Source: JBGRPZ01 sp041725955 (GTDB taxonomy: Bacteria; Bacteroidota; Bacteroidia; Bacteroidales; JBGRPZ01). Taken from it: a stretch of DNA of 64,000 bases. Every line of letters starts with the position of its first letter. Position 1 is the first letter of the stretch. The notes below the pieces were generated by a model that did no database searches, was not told where the DNA came from, and was given only the letters and a program-made list of their open reading frames with translations. Made by a program: the position numbers and the translations under genes. The stretch spans positions 62,001 to 126,000 of the forward strand of contig JBGRQE010000004.1 in the NCBI GenBank assembly GCA_041725955.1, in the 5' to 3' direction. Shown in pieces: positions 42,685 to 52,666 of this stretch.

Positions 42685-44454
42685 ATGAGTAAGACGGCAA
42701 TTTTTAGTACATCTGAATCGGGTAATAATCTGGCTAAGAAAATAAGTGAGGAATTTGGGTTTACAGACATATTTACAGTAAAAAATTCTTCAGATTATTT
42801 TCATATTGATTCATTTAGCGAATTTGTTGAATGGACTTTTGATGAATATAAAGAAATAGTATTAATCGGTGATTTAGTTGATTCAGTTTGTCATCTAAGC
42901 CCTTATCTTAGTAAGGCAGATGCTGATTTATTAATTTTGAACATTGATATTAATGGTGATTATGTTCAAATATTAAAAACAGATAAGAGTGGTAAAGCTA
43001 ATTTTAGAGCGCTTACTTTAGCAGGAATTACTAGTGGAGAGGCAATTTTGTCTACCCAGGCAAAAGCTAGTAAGGATTGGGAATTGGAAACTTTGGCCGA
43101 TCGATTTGATTGGGAAATGGATGTTTTTGGAGATATAGAAAGTGTTACAGCATTATTTCGTAAAAGAGTAAAAGTTGCTTTGTTATTAGAAACACGTGAT
43201 AGTGGTAGTGCATATTTAGAACGTACATGCCCTAGCTTTGCAGATATTTTTTACCATAAAGAAGATGTTTGTGAAGATGATTATGAAATGCTTATCGCAG
43301 TAAGTCCTTTATTGCATCATTTTGCGAAACCGACCATTATTTTTCGCCCTAAAGTGTTGACACTTGGAATGGGATGTCATAAGGATTTTCCTGAGGGGTA
43401 TTTAGTACAAGATATACGAAACCGCTTAAAAGAGTTTGGTGTATCGTATAAATCAGTGCGAGCAATATCGACATCTGAAAATCGTGCTCAGGAATCTGCT
43501 CTTTTAGAATTGAGTGGAGCTTTCCATGCTGAATATAAGAGTTTCTCGGCAAATTTATTGAATCGAATAGAAATTCCAAATCCATCTGAAGTAATATTGA
43601 AGCATACTGGTTATCGAGGTGTTGCTGAATCAGCCTCTTTAGCTGCGTGCAAATCTAATTCTTTGGTAATCGAGAAACAAAATGATAAATCTTCAGGGTG
43701 CAATCAATATTTTACTTGGTCTTTAGCAATTGACCAGTTATATTTACGTAAAGGTCAGCTTGAAGTAATAGGGGTTGGACCTGGTGATATTGATTTGTTG
43801 AGTGTACATGGTAAATATTTGATTGAAAGAGCAGATATGATTTTGTATTCTCAGAATACAATACCTGAAGAGTTAATACAAATTTCAAAAAAAGGTGCTG
43901 CATTGCGTTCTACTGATAAGCTTGATCAGAAACAAATTGTAGAATTGGTATACTCCTTTTATAAAAGAGGTTTGATGACTGTATGGTTACTTCCTGGCGA
44001 TGCATGTTTATTTAATAATATACAAAATCAGTTAAATTCGTTTTCCGATTTTGGTTTGGAGTATAGGATTACACCAGGAGTTTCGGTATTTCAATCCATA
44101 GAGTCTAAGATGCGATCTAAGTATTTAATGAAGACTGATCAAGAAGAATTTTTATTATACCGAATAAATTCTTTGAATCTTGAAAGCCAAAAAACTTCTA
44201 TAATGGAAGGGGCAAATGAATTTTTGAATATATGTATTCATGCTGATCGTAATGTTGTTCCCGACTTGCATTCTTTTTTACAAGATATTTATGGTGAATC
44301 GGCCCATGTGGTTATTAGTACACAGAGTATTGAATTTGGTGTTGAATTGCATTGTTGTGAGTTGAAAGATATGGCTAAAGTGTACCACAAAAATATTACT
44401 GGAGAAGCAGTGATTTTAAGAATAGGAATGAACTTGACTAAGGATAATATATAA
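42685..44454 (+). CDS. CbiG-CbiF fusion: cobalt-precorrin 5A hydrolase plus precorrin-4 methyltransferase-like domain
   Basis: 589 residues. The first about 350 residues are CbiG: LTLGMGCHKDFPEGYLVQDI, ISTSENRAQESALLELS, LKHTGYRGVAESASLAACKS and a YFTWSLAI end. From about residue 356 a tetrapyrrole methylase domain starts with LEVIGVGPGDIDLLSVHG and continues ERADMILYSQNTIPEEL, WLLPGDACLFNNI and YRITPGVSVFQSIES, which fits CobM/CbiF (C11 methylation). The usual QTVIxTR motif is replaced by EEFLLYRINSL, so this half is diverged. It lies 96 bases after cobQ, and a strong terminator follows. Confidence 0.82.
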   Translation: MSKTAIFSTSESGNNLAKKISEEFGFTDIFTVKNSSDYFHIDSFSEFVEWTFDEYKEIVLIGDLVDSVCHLSPYLSKADADLLILNIDINGDYVQILKTDKSGKANFRALTLAGITSGEAILSTQAKASKDWELETLADRFDWEMDVFGDIESVTALFRKRVKVALLLETRDSGSAYLERTCPSFADIFYHKEDVCEDDYEMLIAVSPLLHHFAKPTIIFRPKVLTLGMGCHKDFPEGYLVQDIRNRLKEFGVSYKSVRAISTSENRAQESALLELSGAFHAEYKSFSANLLNRIEIPNPSEVILKHTGYRGVAESASLAACKSNSLVIEKQNDKSSGCNQYFTWSLAIDQLYLRKGQLEVIGVGPGDIDLLSVHGKYLIERADMILYSQNTIPEELIQISKKGAALRSTDKLDQKQIVELVYSFYKRGLMTVWLLPGDACLFNNIQNQLNSFSDFGLEYRITPGVSVFQSIESKMRSKYLMKTDQEEFLLYRINSLNLESQKTSIMEGANEFLNICIHADRNVVPDLHSFLQDIYGESAHVVISTQSIEFGVELHCCELKDMAKVYHKNITGEAVILRIGMNLTKDNI

Positions 44455-44463
44455 TTAAAATAT

Positions 44464-44508
44464 ACTAAAAAAGGCTGATCAAAGAGATATTGATCAGCCT
44501 TTTTTAGT
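44464..44508. terminator. Strong bidirectional terminator
   Basis: Perfect 18-bp arms, 44464-44481 and 44491-44508 (core AAAAAAGGCTGATCA / TGATCAGCCTTTTTT), between two convergent genes. Confidence 0.92.
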
Positions 44509-44524
44509 ATTATTTAAGGCATTC

Positions 44525-45424
44525 TTATTTATTCTGTTCTAATGCTTCGATACGTTTGATAAGCATTTCAATTTTTTGATTTTGTGTATCAATTTTCTTT
44601 TCTTGGTCTATAGTGTAAAGAGTAAGTTCTTCTACTTTTTCAACAAGAATAGTGTTTATTTTCTTTAAATCAAGTCCTTCTTTTACGATTTCATTTTCAG
44701 AAGGAATTCCTGGCAAATGCTTATTTTCTTGAATATATTTTTCAAGCTCATAAAGGCTTTTTCTTTTATATCCAGGTTCAAAAACATAATCAGGAAATGA
44801 TCCAATTGTAAGGCTAATTCTATTTGCAAATAAGGTCTTGTCCACTTTTACGTTTCCTGCTACCTGCAAGCTTTGTTCAGGGGTGTCTGTTCCAATACCT
44901 ACACGACCATTATTTCTTACACTAAGTATATTTGCATTTTCTGGTGCATTGAAACTATAAACATCATTTCCATTATTCGTTTGGAAAGACATTTTGTATG
45001 TGTTGTTATCTGAAGGGTTATTTAGTTTACAATTTACTCCATTATCCCAAATCATTCCTTTTGAGAAAAGTACTTCTCTTCTAAATTCTACTTCAGCATT
45101 TGGTTTTGAAGTTCCAAACCCAATTTCAATAATACCCTTTTTTCCATTTTTTTTCTGAAGGCGTGCCCCAAATCCAATATCACCATTTTCATCCGAGATG
45201 CATAAAGCGGGGTTTCCTCCAGAAATACCTGGCTGTTGCTTAAATTGGATATTAAACATTTCATAGTTTCTATAGTTTAGGTAAACTTTATTTCCACTAT
45301 TGTCCCAATAAAAGTCTGATGAAATTGTATTTGTAGAAGTCTTAGGATCTACTTTGTTTTGGCCAAATAATAGAGATCCCGAAGTGCATAACACCCCCAA
45401 GGCTATTGTAATTAGTCTTTTCAT
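44525..45424 (-). CDS. Exported tail-fibre-like protein with C-terminal coiled coil
   Basis: 299 residues. Signal peptide (1-21, ending LLFGQ). The middle has NNGRVGIGTDTPEQSLQVAG, the motif found before trimeric tail-fibre or surface-fibre ends in many Bacteroidota proteins. It is followed by PDYVFEPGYKRKSLYELEKY and HLPGIPSENEI, typical of the same group, and a coiled coil (about 255-297). The endosialidase-type autoproteolysis dyad is not seen. It is probably an exported, trimerising surface protein; this is not phage DNA, since no phage gene is near. Confidence 0.75.
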   Translation of the reverse strand: MKRLITIALGVLCTSGSLLFGQNKVDPKTSTNTISSDFYWDNSGNKVYLNYRNYEMFNIQFKQQPGISGGNPALCISDENGDIGFGARLQKKNGKKGIIEIGFGTSKPNAEVEFRREVLFSKGMIWDNGVNCKLNNPSDNNTYKMSFQTNNGNDVYSFNAPENANILSVRNNGRVGIGTDTPEQSLQVAGNVKVDKTLFANRISLTIGSFPDYVFEPGYKRKSLYELEKYIQENKHLPGIPSENEIVKEGLDLKKINTILVEKVEELTLYTIDQEKKIDTQNQKIEMLIKRIEALEQNK

Positions 45425-45611
45425 AGATAGGTTTAGTTTTTTTGATTAGCCTTAGACTAATCAGTTCTTATAGCTTCTTTGAGTTTAATTAACTAATTGT
45501 TAACAAATAGTAAGTGTGAAATATTGTGTTTCTGATAATAAGATTGATTTTAAAATAGATTTTATTTTTAGAAAAGGTATTAATAAAGGAAAGTATAATT
45601 AGTACAAAAGT

Positions 45612-45648
45612 AAAAAGGCTGCCCTAAATATTTAGGACAGCCTTTTTT
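45612..45648 (-). terminator. Rho-independent terminator of secDF
   Basis: AAAAAGGCTGCCCTAA (45612-45627) pairs with TTAGGACAGCCTTTTT (45632-45647) with a single mismatch (wobble). T and A runs on both sides. Confidence 0.85.
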
Positions 45649-45668
45649 TCTGAAGTGTTATCTAGAAA

Positions 45669-48600
45669 TTATTTTTTCTTTTTAAACTTCTTACTTTCCT
45701 TTTTGGTTTTTTCTTCATGATCCTTATCACCACCCATCAAATCGTAAGCGATAGGAGACGCTGTAAATAATGAAGAATAAGTACCAACTACAATACCCAA
45801 TAATAAGGCAAATATAAATCCTCTTAAAACTTCACCACCAAAAATCATAATAGTAGCAAGTACAAGGATTGTAGTACCAGAAGTGTTAATGGTACGAGCC
45901 AAGGTAGAGTTCAAACCATCATTCATATTCTGACGGATTGATTTCTTTGGATATAGTTTGGTGTATTCACGAATACGGTCAAAGATAATAACTGTATCGT
46001 TAATCGAGTAACCAATAATAGTAAGGATTGCTGCAATAAATGCCTGATCGATCTCAAGACTAAATGGAAGAACACCATATAGAAGAGAGAATGCTCCAAT
46101 AGTAATTAATGAATCGTGGAACAAAGCAATTACACCAGCAGCACCATATTGAGCTTTCTTAAATCGAAGTGCGATATAAATAAAGATCAGTAATAGTGAG
46201 AAGAAGATTGCTAAAATAGCATCCTTTTTAATGTCGTCTGCAATGGTAGGTCCAACTTTTTGTGAACTTAATACTCCATAAAGTTTCTTCCCTTGATCTC
46301 CTTGAGATAAGAAGTCGTTGGCGCCAATAGGATTCTTCATAAATGGATTTAATCCATCAAAGATAAGAGTGTTTACAATTGAATCCGCAGCAGGAGTTTC
46401 ATCGTCAATTAAAAAGTCGGTAGTAACTTTAACTTGAGATTTACTTCCAAAGGTTTTTACCTCAGGAGCATCACCTTCAAAAACAGGAGTTAAAGCTTCT
46501 CGAATTTCAGCAACATTTACATTTTGATCGAAACGAACAACGTAATTTCTACCTCCTTTAAAGTCTACACCATAATTTAATCCGCGGATGAAAAGAGAAG
46601 CAATTCCTACAACAATCAAGAAGATAGAGAATACATAAGCTTTCTTTCTTGCTCCGATGAAATCGAAGTTTGCTTTATTTAAGAAGTCTTTTGTAATTAC
46701 ATTATCAAGAGTGATCTTCTTATTTCTTTTCAATATGCCTGAGAATACTAGACGAGTAATAAAGATTGAAGAGAACAGAGAAGAAAGAATACCGATGATT
46801 AATGTAGTAGCAAATCCTTGAACAGGACCAGAACCAAATGTGAACAATACGATACCTGTAATTAAAGTAGTAATGTTACCATCAATAATAGCAGAATAAG
46901 CATTTGCATAACCATCTTTGATTGCTTGACCTATAGCTTTTCCAAGGCGTACTTCCTCTTTGATACGTTCGTAGATGATTACGTTAGCATCCACAGCCAT
47001 ACCCAAGGTAAGAACGATACCAGCAATACCAGGAAGTGTTAGAACAGCTCCTAGTGAAGCAAGAACACCGAAGATAAAGAATACGTTAATAATCAGTGCC
47101 AAGTTAGCTACCCAACCAGCTTTGTTGTAAAAGAAGATCATGTAGATCAATACCAATACAAAAGCAAAGATGAAAGAGTAAAGTCCAGAACTTACAGCTT
47201 CTTTACCCAAAGAAGGACCTACAACAGATTCTTCAACAATATGAGCAGGAGCAGGAAGTTTACCAGCTTTAAGGATGTTTGCTAAATCTTTTGCCTCTTC
47301 AACAGACATTGAACCGCCAGAGATTGATGAACGTCCACCAGAAATTTCACTATTTACATTAGGATAAGAATAAACATATCCGTCAAGAACAATAGCTATT
47401 TGATTTCCTATGTTTTCTCCAGTTAATCTTTTCCAAGTACGTGCACCTTCACCATTCATTGCTAATGAAACTTCAACACGACCATTCTGATCATAATCCT
47501 GGCGAGCATCAGTGATAGATTCACCACCCATTGCAGGCATACCGTCACGACCAGCTTTTAAAGCAACAAGGTCAAGGATGCCAGGGCGATTATTATCTGG
47601 TTTAACAGTCCAAGCAAGAACTAAGTTTCTTGGGAAAATACTCTTAACCTTTTTAAGCATCATATTGATGCGAGCAGTATCTTTTACGGCAGCAGAACCA
47701 ATTCTTGCAGACTCAAAAGGTTGACCTGTTTGAGGATTTACAGAAGGGTATAGGTAGCTCCATAATGGATTATCTGCTTTTTGTTTGTTAAGAAGTTCTT
47801 CTTTTGATTCACTTGCAGTAGAATCACCAGTAAGCTCACTAATTAATTCGTCTTCATCTTTTTTATTCAGACTGTCTTTCTTACCAGTTTCTTCTACAGT
47901 TTCTCCAGAAGGATCTACCGGATTTTCAGGGTTATCCTGTTTGATCTCAGTATCAATCTTTTCTTCTGGAATTTCTTTTACTTCTTCATTTCCTTTTTCT
48001 GTTTCAGCAAGTTTTTGGTTTGCTTCTTGGAAATATTGGAAAACATCATTGAATTTATAGGTTTCCCAGAATTCAAGTTGAGCAGTTCCTTGAAGAAGTT
48101 TTCTTACACGCTCAGGTTCTTTAATACCTGGAAGTTCAACAAGAATACGTCCTGATTGAGAAAGCTTTTGGATGTTAGGTTGAGCAACACCAAAGCGGTC
48201 AATACGAGTACGAAGAATGTTGAAAGTACGATCGAAAGCTCCATTAGCTTCTTTACGAATTACCTTTAAAACTTCAGCGTTTGTTGAGTTAGGAGTAATA
48301 CCTTTGTCTTTGAATTCATACAAGAAAATTGATGCTAATTTTGCGTTAGGATCAACTTCTTTAAATGCTTCTCCGAATAGAGTTACATAATCTTCCTGAC
48401 TTTCTTTTTGATATTCTTTAGCTTTTGCAAGAGCAGCGTTGAAAGTTGGATCTTGACTGTTTCCTGAAAGGGCTTTGATAATATCTGCGGCATTGACCTC
48501 TAAGGTAACGTTCATACCTCCTTTAAGGTCAAGACCAAGGTTAATTTCTTTTTCTTTTACCTCTTTATAGGTGTACTTTCTAATGAGGATATTCATTGCC

Positions 48601-48845
48601 ACTTTATCAGAAACTGAGTCTAGATAGTAAGTTTCCCTTGCTTTAGCGATAGAGTCAATAAAATATCCTTCTAAATCGGCATTTCCTTTGGCAAGTTCCT
48701 TGGCAAGCTGTTCTGTCTTTTCGCTAAATGCATACTCCTTTGCTTTCTTTTCAATTCTGGAAGCGAAAAAAGTGAATAACAATTGGAAAAGACAAACAGC
48801 AGCGAAGGCAATCGCAAAAAATCTGATAGCACCTCTGTTTTGCAT
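45669..48845 (-). CDS. secDF: Fused SecDF protein translocase subunit
   Basis: 1058 residues with 12 expected membrane helices. SecD half: LGLDLKGGMNVTLEV, DRFGVAQPNIQKLSQSGRIL, and the helices from VGPSLGKEAVSSGLY, with GMAVDANVIIYERIKEEV. SecF half: YGVDFKGGRNYVVRFD and GYSINDTVIIFDRIREY. It uses the proton gradient to pull proteins through SecYEG. A long acidic, Glu/Pro/Ser-rich stretch (about 265-350) interrupts the periplasmic P1 domain. The C-terminus is very Lys-rich. The start ATG follows a strong promoter. Confidence 0.95.
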   Translation of the reverse strand: MQNRGAIRFFAIAFAAVCLFQLLFTFFASRIEKKAKEYAFSEKTEQLAKELAKGNADLEGYFIDSIAKARETYYLDSVSDKVAMNILIRKYTYKEVKEKEINLGLDLKGGMNVTLEVNAADIIKALSGNSQDPTFNAALAKAKEYQKESQEDYVTLFGEAFKEVDPNAKLASIFLYEFKDKGITPNSTNAEVLKVIRKEANGAFDRTFNILRTRIDRFGVAQPNIQKLSQSGRILVELPGIKEPERVRKLLQGTAQLEFWETYKFNDVFQYFQEANQKLAETEKGNEEVKEIPEEKIDTEIKQDNPENPVDPSGETVEETGKKDSLNKKDEDELISELTGDSTASESKEELLNKQKADNPLWSYLYPSVNPQTGQPFESARIGSAAVKDTARINMMLKKVKSIFPRNLVLAWTVKPDNNRPGILDLVALKAGRDGMPAMGGESITDARQDYDQNGRVEVSLAMNGEGARTWKRLTGENIGNQIAIVLDGYVYSYPNVNSEISGGRSSISGGSMSVEEAKDLANILKAGKLPAPAHIVEESVVGPSLGKEAVSSGLYSFIFAFVLVLIYMIFFYNKAGWVANLALIINVFFIFGVLASLGAVLTLPGIAGIVLTLGMAVDANVIIYERIKEEVRLGKAIGQAIKDGYANAYSAIIDGNITTLITGIVLFTFGSGPVQGFATTLIIGILSSLFSSIFITRLVFSGILKRNKKITLDNVITKDFLNKANFDFIGARKKAYVFSIFLIVVGIASLFIRGLNYGVDFKGGRNYVVRFDQNVNVAEIREALTPVFEGDAPEVKTFGSKSQVKVTTDFLIDDETPAADSIVNTLIFDGLNPFMKNPIGANDFLSQGDQGKKLYGVLSSQKVGPTIADDIKKDAILAIFFSLLLIFIYIALRFKKAQYGAAGVIALFHDSLITIGAFSLLYGVLPFSLEIDQAFIAAILTIIGYSINDTVIIFDRIREYTKLYPKKSIRQNMNDGLNSTLARTINTSGTTILVLATIMIFGGEVLRGFIFALLLGIVVGTYSSLFTASPIAYDLMGGDKDHEEKTKKESKKFKKKK

Positions 48846-48886
48846 TTGTCTTGAATTATTAAATTTTACTTCGTTTTTCGAGCACG

Positions 48887-48917
48887 CAAAAATAGAATTT
48901 TATTTGGAATATAGCAA
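48887..48917 (-). promoter_or_regulatory. Promoter of secDF
   Basis: Minus strand: -33 TTG (48917-48915), 20 bases, -7 TATTTTTG (48894-48887), followed by CGTGCTCG. The match to the consensus is very good. Confidence 0.7.
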
Positions 48918-49042
48918 TTATAATACCAAATTAAGCGCCTCTTTATTACTCTATTTGAGTAGAAAGAGCTTATGTTTATTGATAGATCAGTAGGCTGACT
49001 TAATGTTGATTTATTTGCTTTTGTTAAAGTCTTTTCTGCTTA

Positions 49043-49093
49043 AAAAACAGAGGCTTGCAAGAATATTATATTGAATTATCTTGCAAGCCTCTG
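49043..49093 (-). terminator. Terminator after the ABC permease gene
   Basis: Perfect 15-bp arms CAGAGGCTTGCAAGA (49048-49062) and TCTTGCAAGCCTCTG (49079-49093); on the minus strand a run of six T follows. Confidence 0.88.
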
Positions 49094-49115
49094 TGTGTAT
49101 TTTTAAAATAATGTT

Positions 49116-50438
49116 TTATGATTTATATCTAATCCATTTCCATAACTCTTTATAGTTCACTTTTTTACCATACATTAATATACCTGTACGATATATTTTT
49201 GCTGCAAACCAAGTAGTTCCAATAAATCCTAATACTAATAAAATCATTGATAAGATTAATTCCCATGTGGGCACTCCCAATGGAATTCTTCCCAGCATTA
49301 CAATAGGTGAGGTTAGAGGGAACAATGATAAGAAGTAACTAAGAGAACTATCAGGGTTATTTAGTATGCTGCTCAAAGATACCATTGATATAATTAACGG
49401 AATAACAATGGGTAGCATAAATTGCTGTGTATCTGTGTCGTTATCAACAGCAGAGCCTATAGCTGCAAATAAAGCAGCATAAATCAAGTACCCGAAAATA
49501 AAGAAAAATGCAAAAGCTAAAACTAGGTTGAGAATAGGTAAATTATCAATTATTTCAATTAATTGATTTGTTAAAGAATTCCCTCCTGCATTATCAATAG
49601 CTTCTTGTATTTGCGGATTTTGGATTTGTGAAATATTTAAATGCGATTGATTGCTTGGAGTTACAAAAGTTACTGCTATTTGATATACTCCAAAAGATAA
49701 AATTACCCACAAAACAAATTGCGTTAAGCCAACAAGGCTTAGTCCTAAAATTTTCCCCATCATCAACTGAAAAGGTTTTACTGAAGAAACTAAAACTTCA
49801 ACAATTCTATTTGTCTTTTCTTCTAAAACCCCTCTCATGATTTGACCGCCAAAGAAGAAAATGAAAAAGTATACCATTAGACCCGAAACAATACCAATTA
49901 TGTAGTTTACAGTATTAAAACTTTTTGATTCTTTGCCTTCATCGTCAAGTTTATATGACTCAATATGTACATTTGCTTTTATGCTTTTTCTTAATGCAGG
50001 ATCAATTCCTATTGCCGCCATTTTAGTGTTCTCAATTTCTTGAGACATTGTTTTGGAAATGTAAGAAGTGAGATCAAAAGGTATTTGTGCTTTCGAATAT
50101 AATGCTGCTTTACTTGGTAGATTTAATTGTGTTTTTGGTATATATAATAAGGCATAATCTCCACTTCCTTTACTTATAGAATCTTTTTGACTATCGATAT
50201 CTCCAAAAACATATCTAAAATGATAATTGTCTTCCGTTCTAAATTTATCATAATAAAGTTTTGACTCATCTAAAACCGCAATCGTTTTAGGTGTCGATTT
50301 ATTAAAATGATCAATAATTATAGGAGAGAACATTAATAAAGCAATCATTATAGGACCTAATAAGGTCAAAACAAGAAACGATTTCTTTCTTACTCGAGTG
50401 AGATATTCTCTTTTTATTATAAGGGATATTTTGTTCAT
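49116..50438 (-). CDS. ABC-2 type exporter permease (NatB-like)
   Basis: 440 residues. One membrane helix at the N-terminus (KKSFLVLTLLGPIMIALLM), a large extracytoplasmic domain (about 45-170), and five or six helices afterwards with GIVSGLMVYFFIFFFGGQIM, EEKTNRIVEVLVSSVKPFQL and PLTSPIVMLGRIPLGVPTWE. These fit the NatB/ABC2_membrane_3 type. NatAB exports Na+ in Bacillus, but this family is broad and the substrate here is not known. It pairs with the ATPase gene 10 bases upstream. Confidence 0.88.
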   Translation of the reverse strand: MNKISLIIKREYLTRVRKKSFLVLTLLGPIMIALLMFSPIIIDHFNKSTPKTIAVLDESKLYYDKFRTEDNYHFRYVFGDIDSQKDSISKGSGDYALLYIPKTQLNLPSKAALYSKAQIPFDLTSYISKTMSQEIENTKMAAIGIDPALRKSIKANVHIESYKLDDEGKESKSFNTVNYIIGIVSGLMVYFFIFFFGGQIMRGVLEEKTNRIVEVLVSSVKPFQLMMGKILGLSLVGLTQFVLWVILSFGVYQIAVTFVTPSNQSHLNISQIQNPQIQEAIDNAGGNSLTNQLIEIIDNLPILNLVLAFAFFFIFGYLIYAALFAAIGSAVDNDTDTQQFMLPIVIPLIISMVSLSSILNNPDSSLSYFLSLFPLTSPIVMLGRIPLGVPTWELILSMILLVLGFIGTTWFAAKIYRTGILMYGKKVNYKELWKWIRYKS

Positions 50439-50448
50439 GGTTGATTTT

Positions 50449-51378
50449 TTAACAATTAAATTCTTTAGTGTTTTCTACAGTTTGAATAAAAATTTCATCC
50501 ATACTAGGAAGGATTTCTTTTAGTCCAAGAACAGTTGAATGATTTATGGTATTAGCAATTAATTCATTCGGAGAACCACCTTTGGGTAATCTGATCTTAT
50601 AAAGAAATGTGTGATCATCTAAAGGATCTGTATTGAGAACTTCAAATTTTGGATCAAAAATGATATCCCTTTTAACATCGCTTAGTTGAATTTCATAAAT
50701 ATTTGGCTTAAAGTCTTGTTTTATTTTTTTGACAGAGCCGTCTAAGACTTTCTTAGATTTATTAATTAGTGCAATATTATCGCAGAGCTCTTCAACAGAT
50801 CCCATGTTGTGAGTCGAAAAAATAATAGTAGTTCCTTTATCTCTTAAGTTTAATATTTCTTGTTTTAATAAGTTTACATTAATAGGATCAAAGCCACTAA
50901 AAGGCTCGTCGAATATTAGTAAATCAGGTTCATGAATAATAGTTGTAATAAATTGAATTTTTTGAGCCATTCCCTTTGATAGCTCTTCGACTTTTTTGTT
51001 CCACCATTGTTGAATTTCAAATTTCTCGAACCAGTAGCGTAGTCTTTTTTTTGCAGTTGAAGTTTTTACCCCTTTTAATTCGGCTAAATAGATTGCTTGT
51101 TCCCCAATTTTCATTTTCTTGTACAATCCACGCTCTTCAGGGAGGTAACCTATTCTTGCAATATGTTTTTGCGATAATGGTTCTCCATCAAAAGTTAGAT
51201 GCCCGCTGTCTGGTGCAGTAATTTGATTAATTATTCGAATTAGTGTTGTTTTTCCTGCTCCATTTGGTCCCAAAAGTCCAAAGATCCCATGTTTTGGAAT
51301 ATCTATCGAAACCTTGTCAAGAGCACGATGATTTGCGTAGTTTTTAGTTACTTCCTTTGCTGAAAATATATTTTCCAT
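50449..51378 (-). CDS. ABC transporter ATP-binding protein (NatA-like)
   Basis: 309 residues. The Walker A is GLLGPNGAGKTTLIR, the signature ELSKGMAQKIQF (SKGM, an LSGGQ variant), Walker B LLIFDEPFSGFDP and the H-loop IIFSTHNMGSVEEL. The C-terminal DUF4162-type extension (about 225-305) is typical of NatA-like exporters. It energises the permease encoded just downstream. Confidence 0.93.
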   Translation of the reverse strand: MENIFSAKEVTKNYANHRALDKVSIDIPKHGIFGLLGPNGAGKTTLIRIINQITAPDSGHLTFDGEPLSQKHIARIGYLPEERGLYKKMKIGEQAIYLAELKGVKTSTAKKRLRYWFEKFEIQQWWNKKVEELSKGMAQKIQFITTIIHEPDLLIFDEPFSGFDPINVNLLKQEILNLRDKGTTIIFSTHNMGSVEELCDNIALINKSKKVLDGSVKKIKQDFKPNIYEIQLSDVKRDIIFDPKFEVLNTDPLDDHTFLYKIRLPKGGSPNELIANTINHSTVLGLKEILPSMDEIFIQTVENTKEFNC

Positions 51379-51397
51379 AGTGTCAATTATTGCGAAT

Positions 51398-51445
51398 AAA
51401 AAAACGAGCTAAAGATATGAATGCTTTCATTCTATCAGTAGCTCG
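51398..51445 (-). terminator. Terminator of grpE-dnaJ
   Basis: CGAGCTA (51405-51411) pairs with TAGCTCG (51439-51445), with an inner GAATG/CATTC stem; on the minus strand seven T follow. Confidence 0.7.
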
Positions 51446-51471
51446 CTATGTTATTTAATGTTAAAATCTAT

Positions 51472-52635
51472 TTAAGAGAAAAATTCTCTCATTCTGTCAA
51501 AATAACTTTTGTCTTTTGCAGAAGGATTAGGCTTGAAATTTTCGCTTTCTTTTAGATTTTCCATAATTGTCTTTTCTTCCTTAGAAAGGTTTTTAGGAGT
51601 CCATATATTTACAGTAACTAAAATATCGCCGTGGCCATAGCCTTGTACATCAGGTAAACCTTTTCCTTTTAGGCGTAAGATTTTTCCCGCTTGAGTACCT
51701 GCTGCTATTTTTACTCTTGCTTTACCCGAGATAGTTGGTATTTCTACTTGGGTTCCAAGAGCAGCATCTGGAATACTAATAAAAAGATTGTATAGAAGAT
51801 TAGATCCGTCTCTTTCGAGCTGAGGGTGTCTGATTTCTTCAATCAAAACAATCAAATCTCCATTAATTCCATTTTTGGCTCCTGCATTTCCTTTTCCTGA
51901 TACAGATAACTGCATACCTTCAGCAACACCTGCAGGAATTTGAATGCTTATAACTTCTTCTCCTTGGATAATGCCATGACCACTGCATTCGTGACATTTT
52001 TCACGAATTATTTGACCTTCACCTCCACAATGAGGGCAAGTACTTGTGGTTTGCATAGCTCCCAAAAGAGTGTTTCTTATTTGGCTTACTTGACCTGTAC
52101 CATTACATGTTCCGCAAGTAGAATATCCACTTCCATTTTTGGCTCCACTTCCATTACAAGCTTGACATGGAACATATTTTTTTACCTTTATCTTTTTCTC
52201 AACGCCATTGGCTATTTCATCAAGGGTTAGCTTAACTTTTACGCGTAAATTACTACCGCGATTGACCCTTCTTCGGGAGCCACCGTCACCTCCAAATCCA
52301 CTAAAGCCACTGAAACCACCACCAAAGGCACCTCCAAAAATATCTCCAAATTGGCTAAATATGTCATCCATACTCATGCCACCGCCAAATCCGCCGCCAG
52401 CAGCACCACCTACTCCTGCATGTCCATATTGGTCATAGCGTGATTTCTTTTCTGGATTACTTAAAACTTCATAAGCTTCTGCTGCCTCTTTGAATTTATC
52501 CTCAGCACTATTATCATCAGGATTTTTATCTGGATGATATTTAAGTGCCATTTTTCTATAGGCCTTTTTTATTTCTTGTTCAGAGGCACTTTTATCTACT
52601 CCAAGTACTTCGTAATAATCTCTTTTGTTTGCCAT
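51472..52635 (-). CDS. dnaJ: Chaperone protein DnaJ
   Basis: 387 residues. J domain with HPD at 34-36 (LKYHPDKNPD), Gly/Phe-rich segment (about 78-115), zinc domain with four CxxCxGxG repeats (CQACNGSG, CGTCNGTG, CPHCGGEG, CHECSGHG), then the peptide-binding C-terminal domains. DnaJ delivers unfolded proteins to DnaK and stimulates its ATPase. It lies 31 bases after grpE; dnaK is not in the window. Confidence 0.97.
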   Translation of the reverse strand: MANKRDYYEVLGVDKSASEQEIKKAYRKMALKYHPDKNPDDNSAEDKFKEAAEAYEVLSNPEKKSRYDQYGHAGVGGAAGGGFGGGMSMDDIFSQFGDIFGGAFGGGFSGFSGFGGDGGSRRRVNRGSNLRVKVKLTLDEIANGVEKKIKVKKYVPCQACNGSGAKNGSGYSTCGTCNGTGQVSQIRNTLLGAMQTTSTCPHCGGEGQIIREKCHECSGHGIIQGEEVISIQIPAGVAEGMQLSVSGKGNAGAKNGINGDLIVLIEEIRHPQLERDGSNLLYNLFISIPDAALGTQVEIPTISGKARVKIAAGTQAGKILRLKGKGLPDVQGYGHGDILVTVNIWTPKNLSKEEKTIMENLKESENFKPNPSAKDKSYFDRMREFFS

Positions 52636-52666
52636 GACTTGATTCCTGTTTAATCCTATCTGATAC

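Noticed and set aside
44525..45424. Prophage tail-fibre gene
   Set aside because: Although it has tail-fibre-like motifs, no phage genes are near and it has a signal peptide; such proteins are ordinary exported proteins in Bacteroidota.
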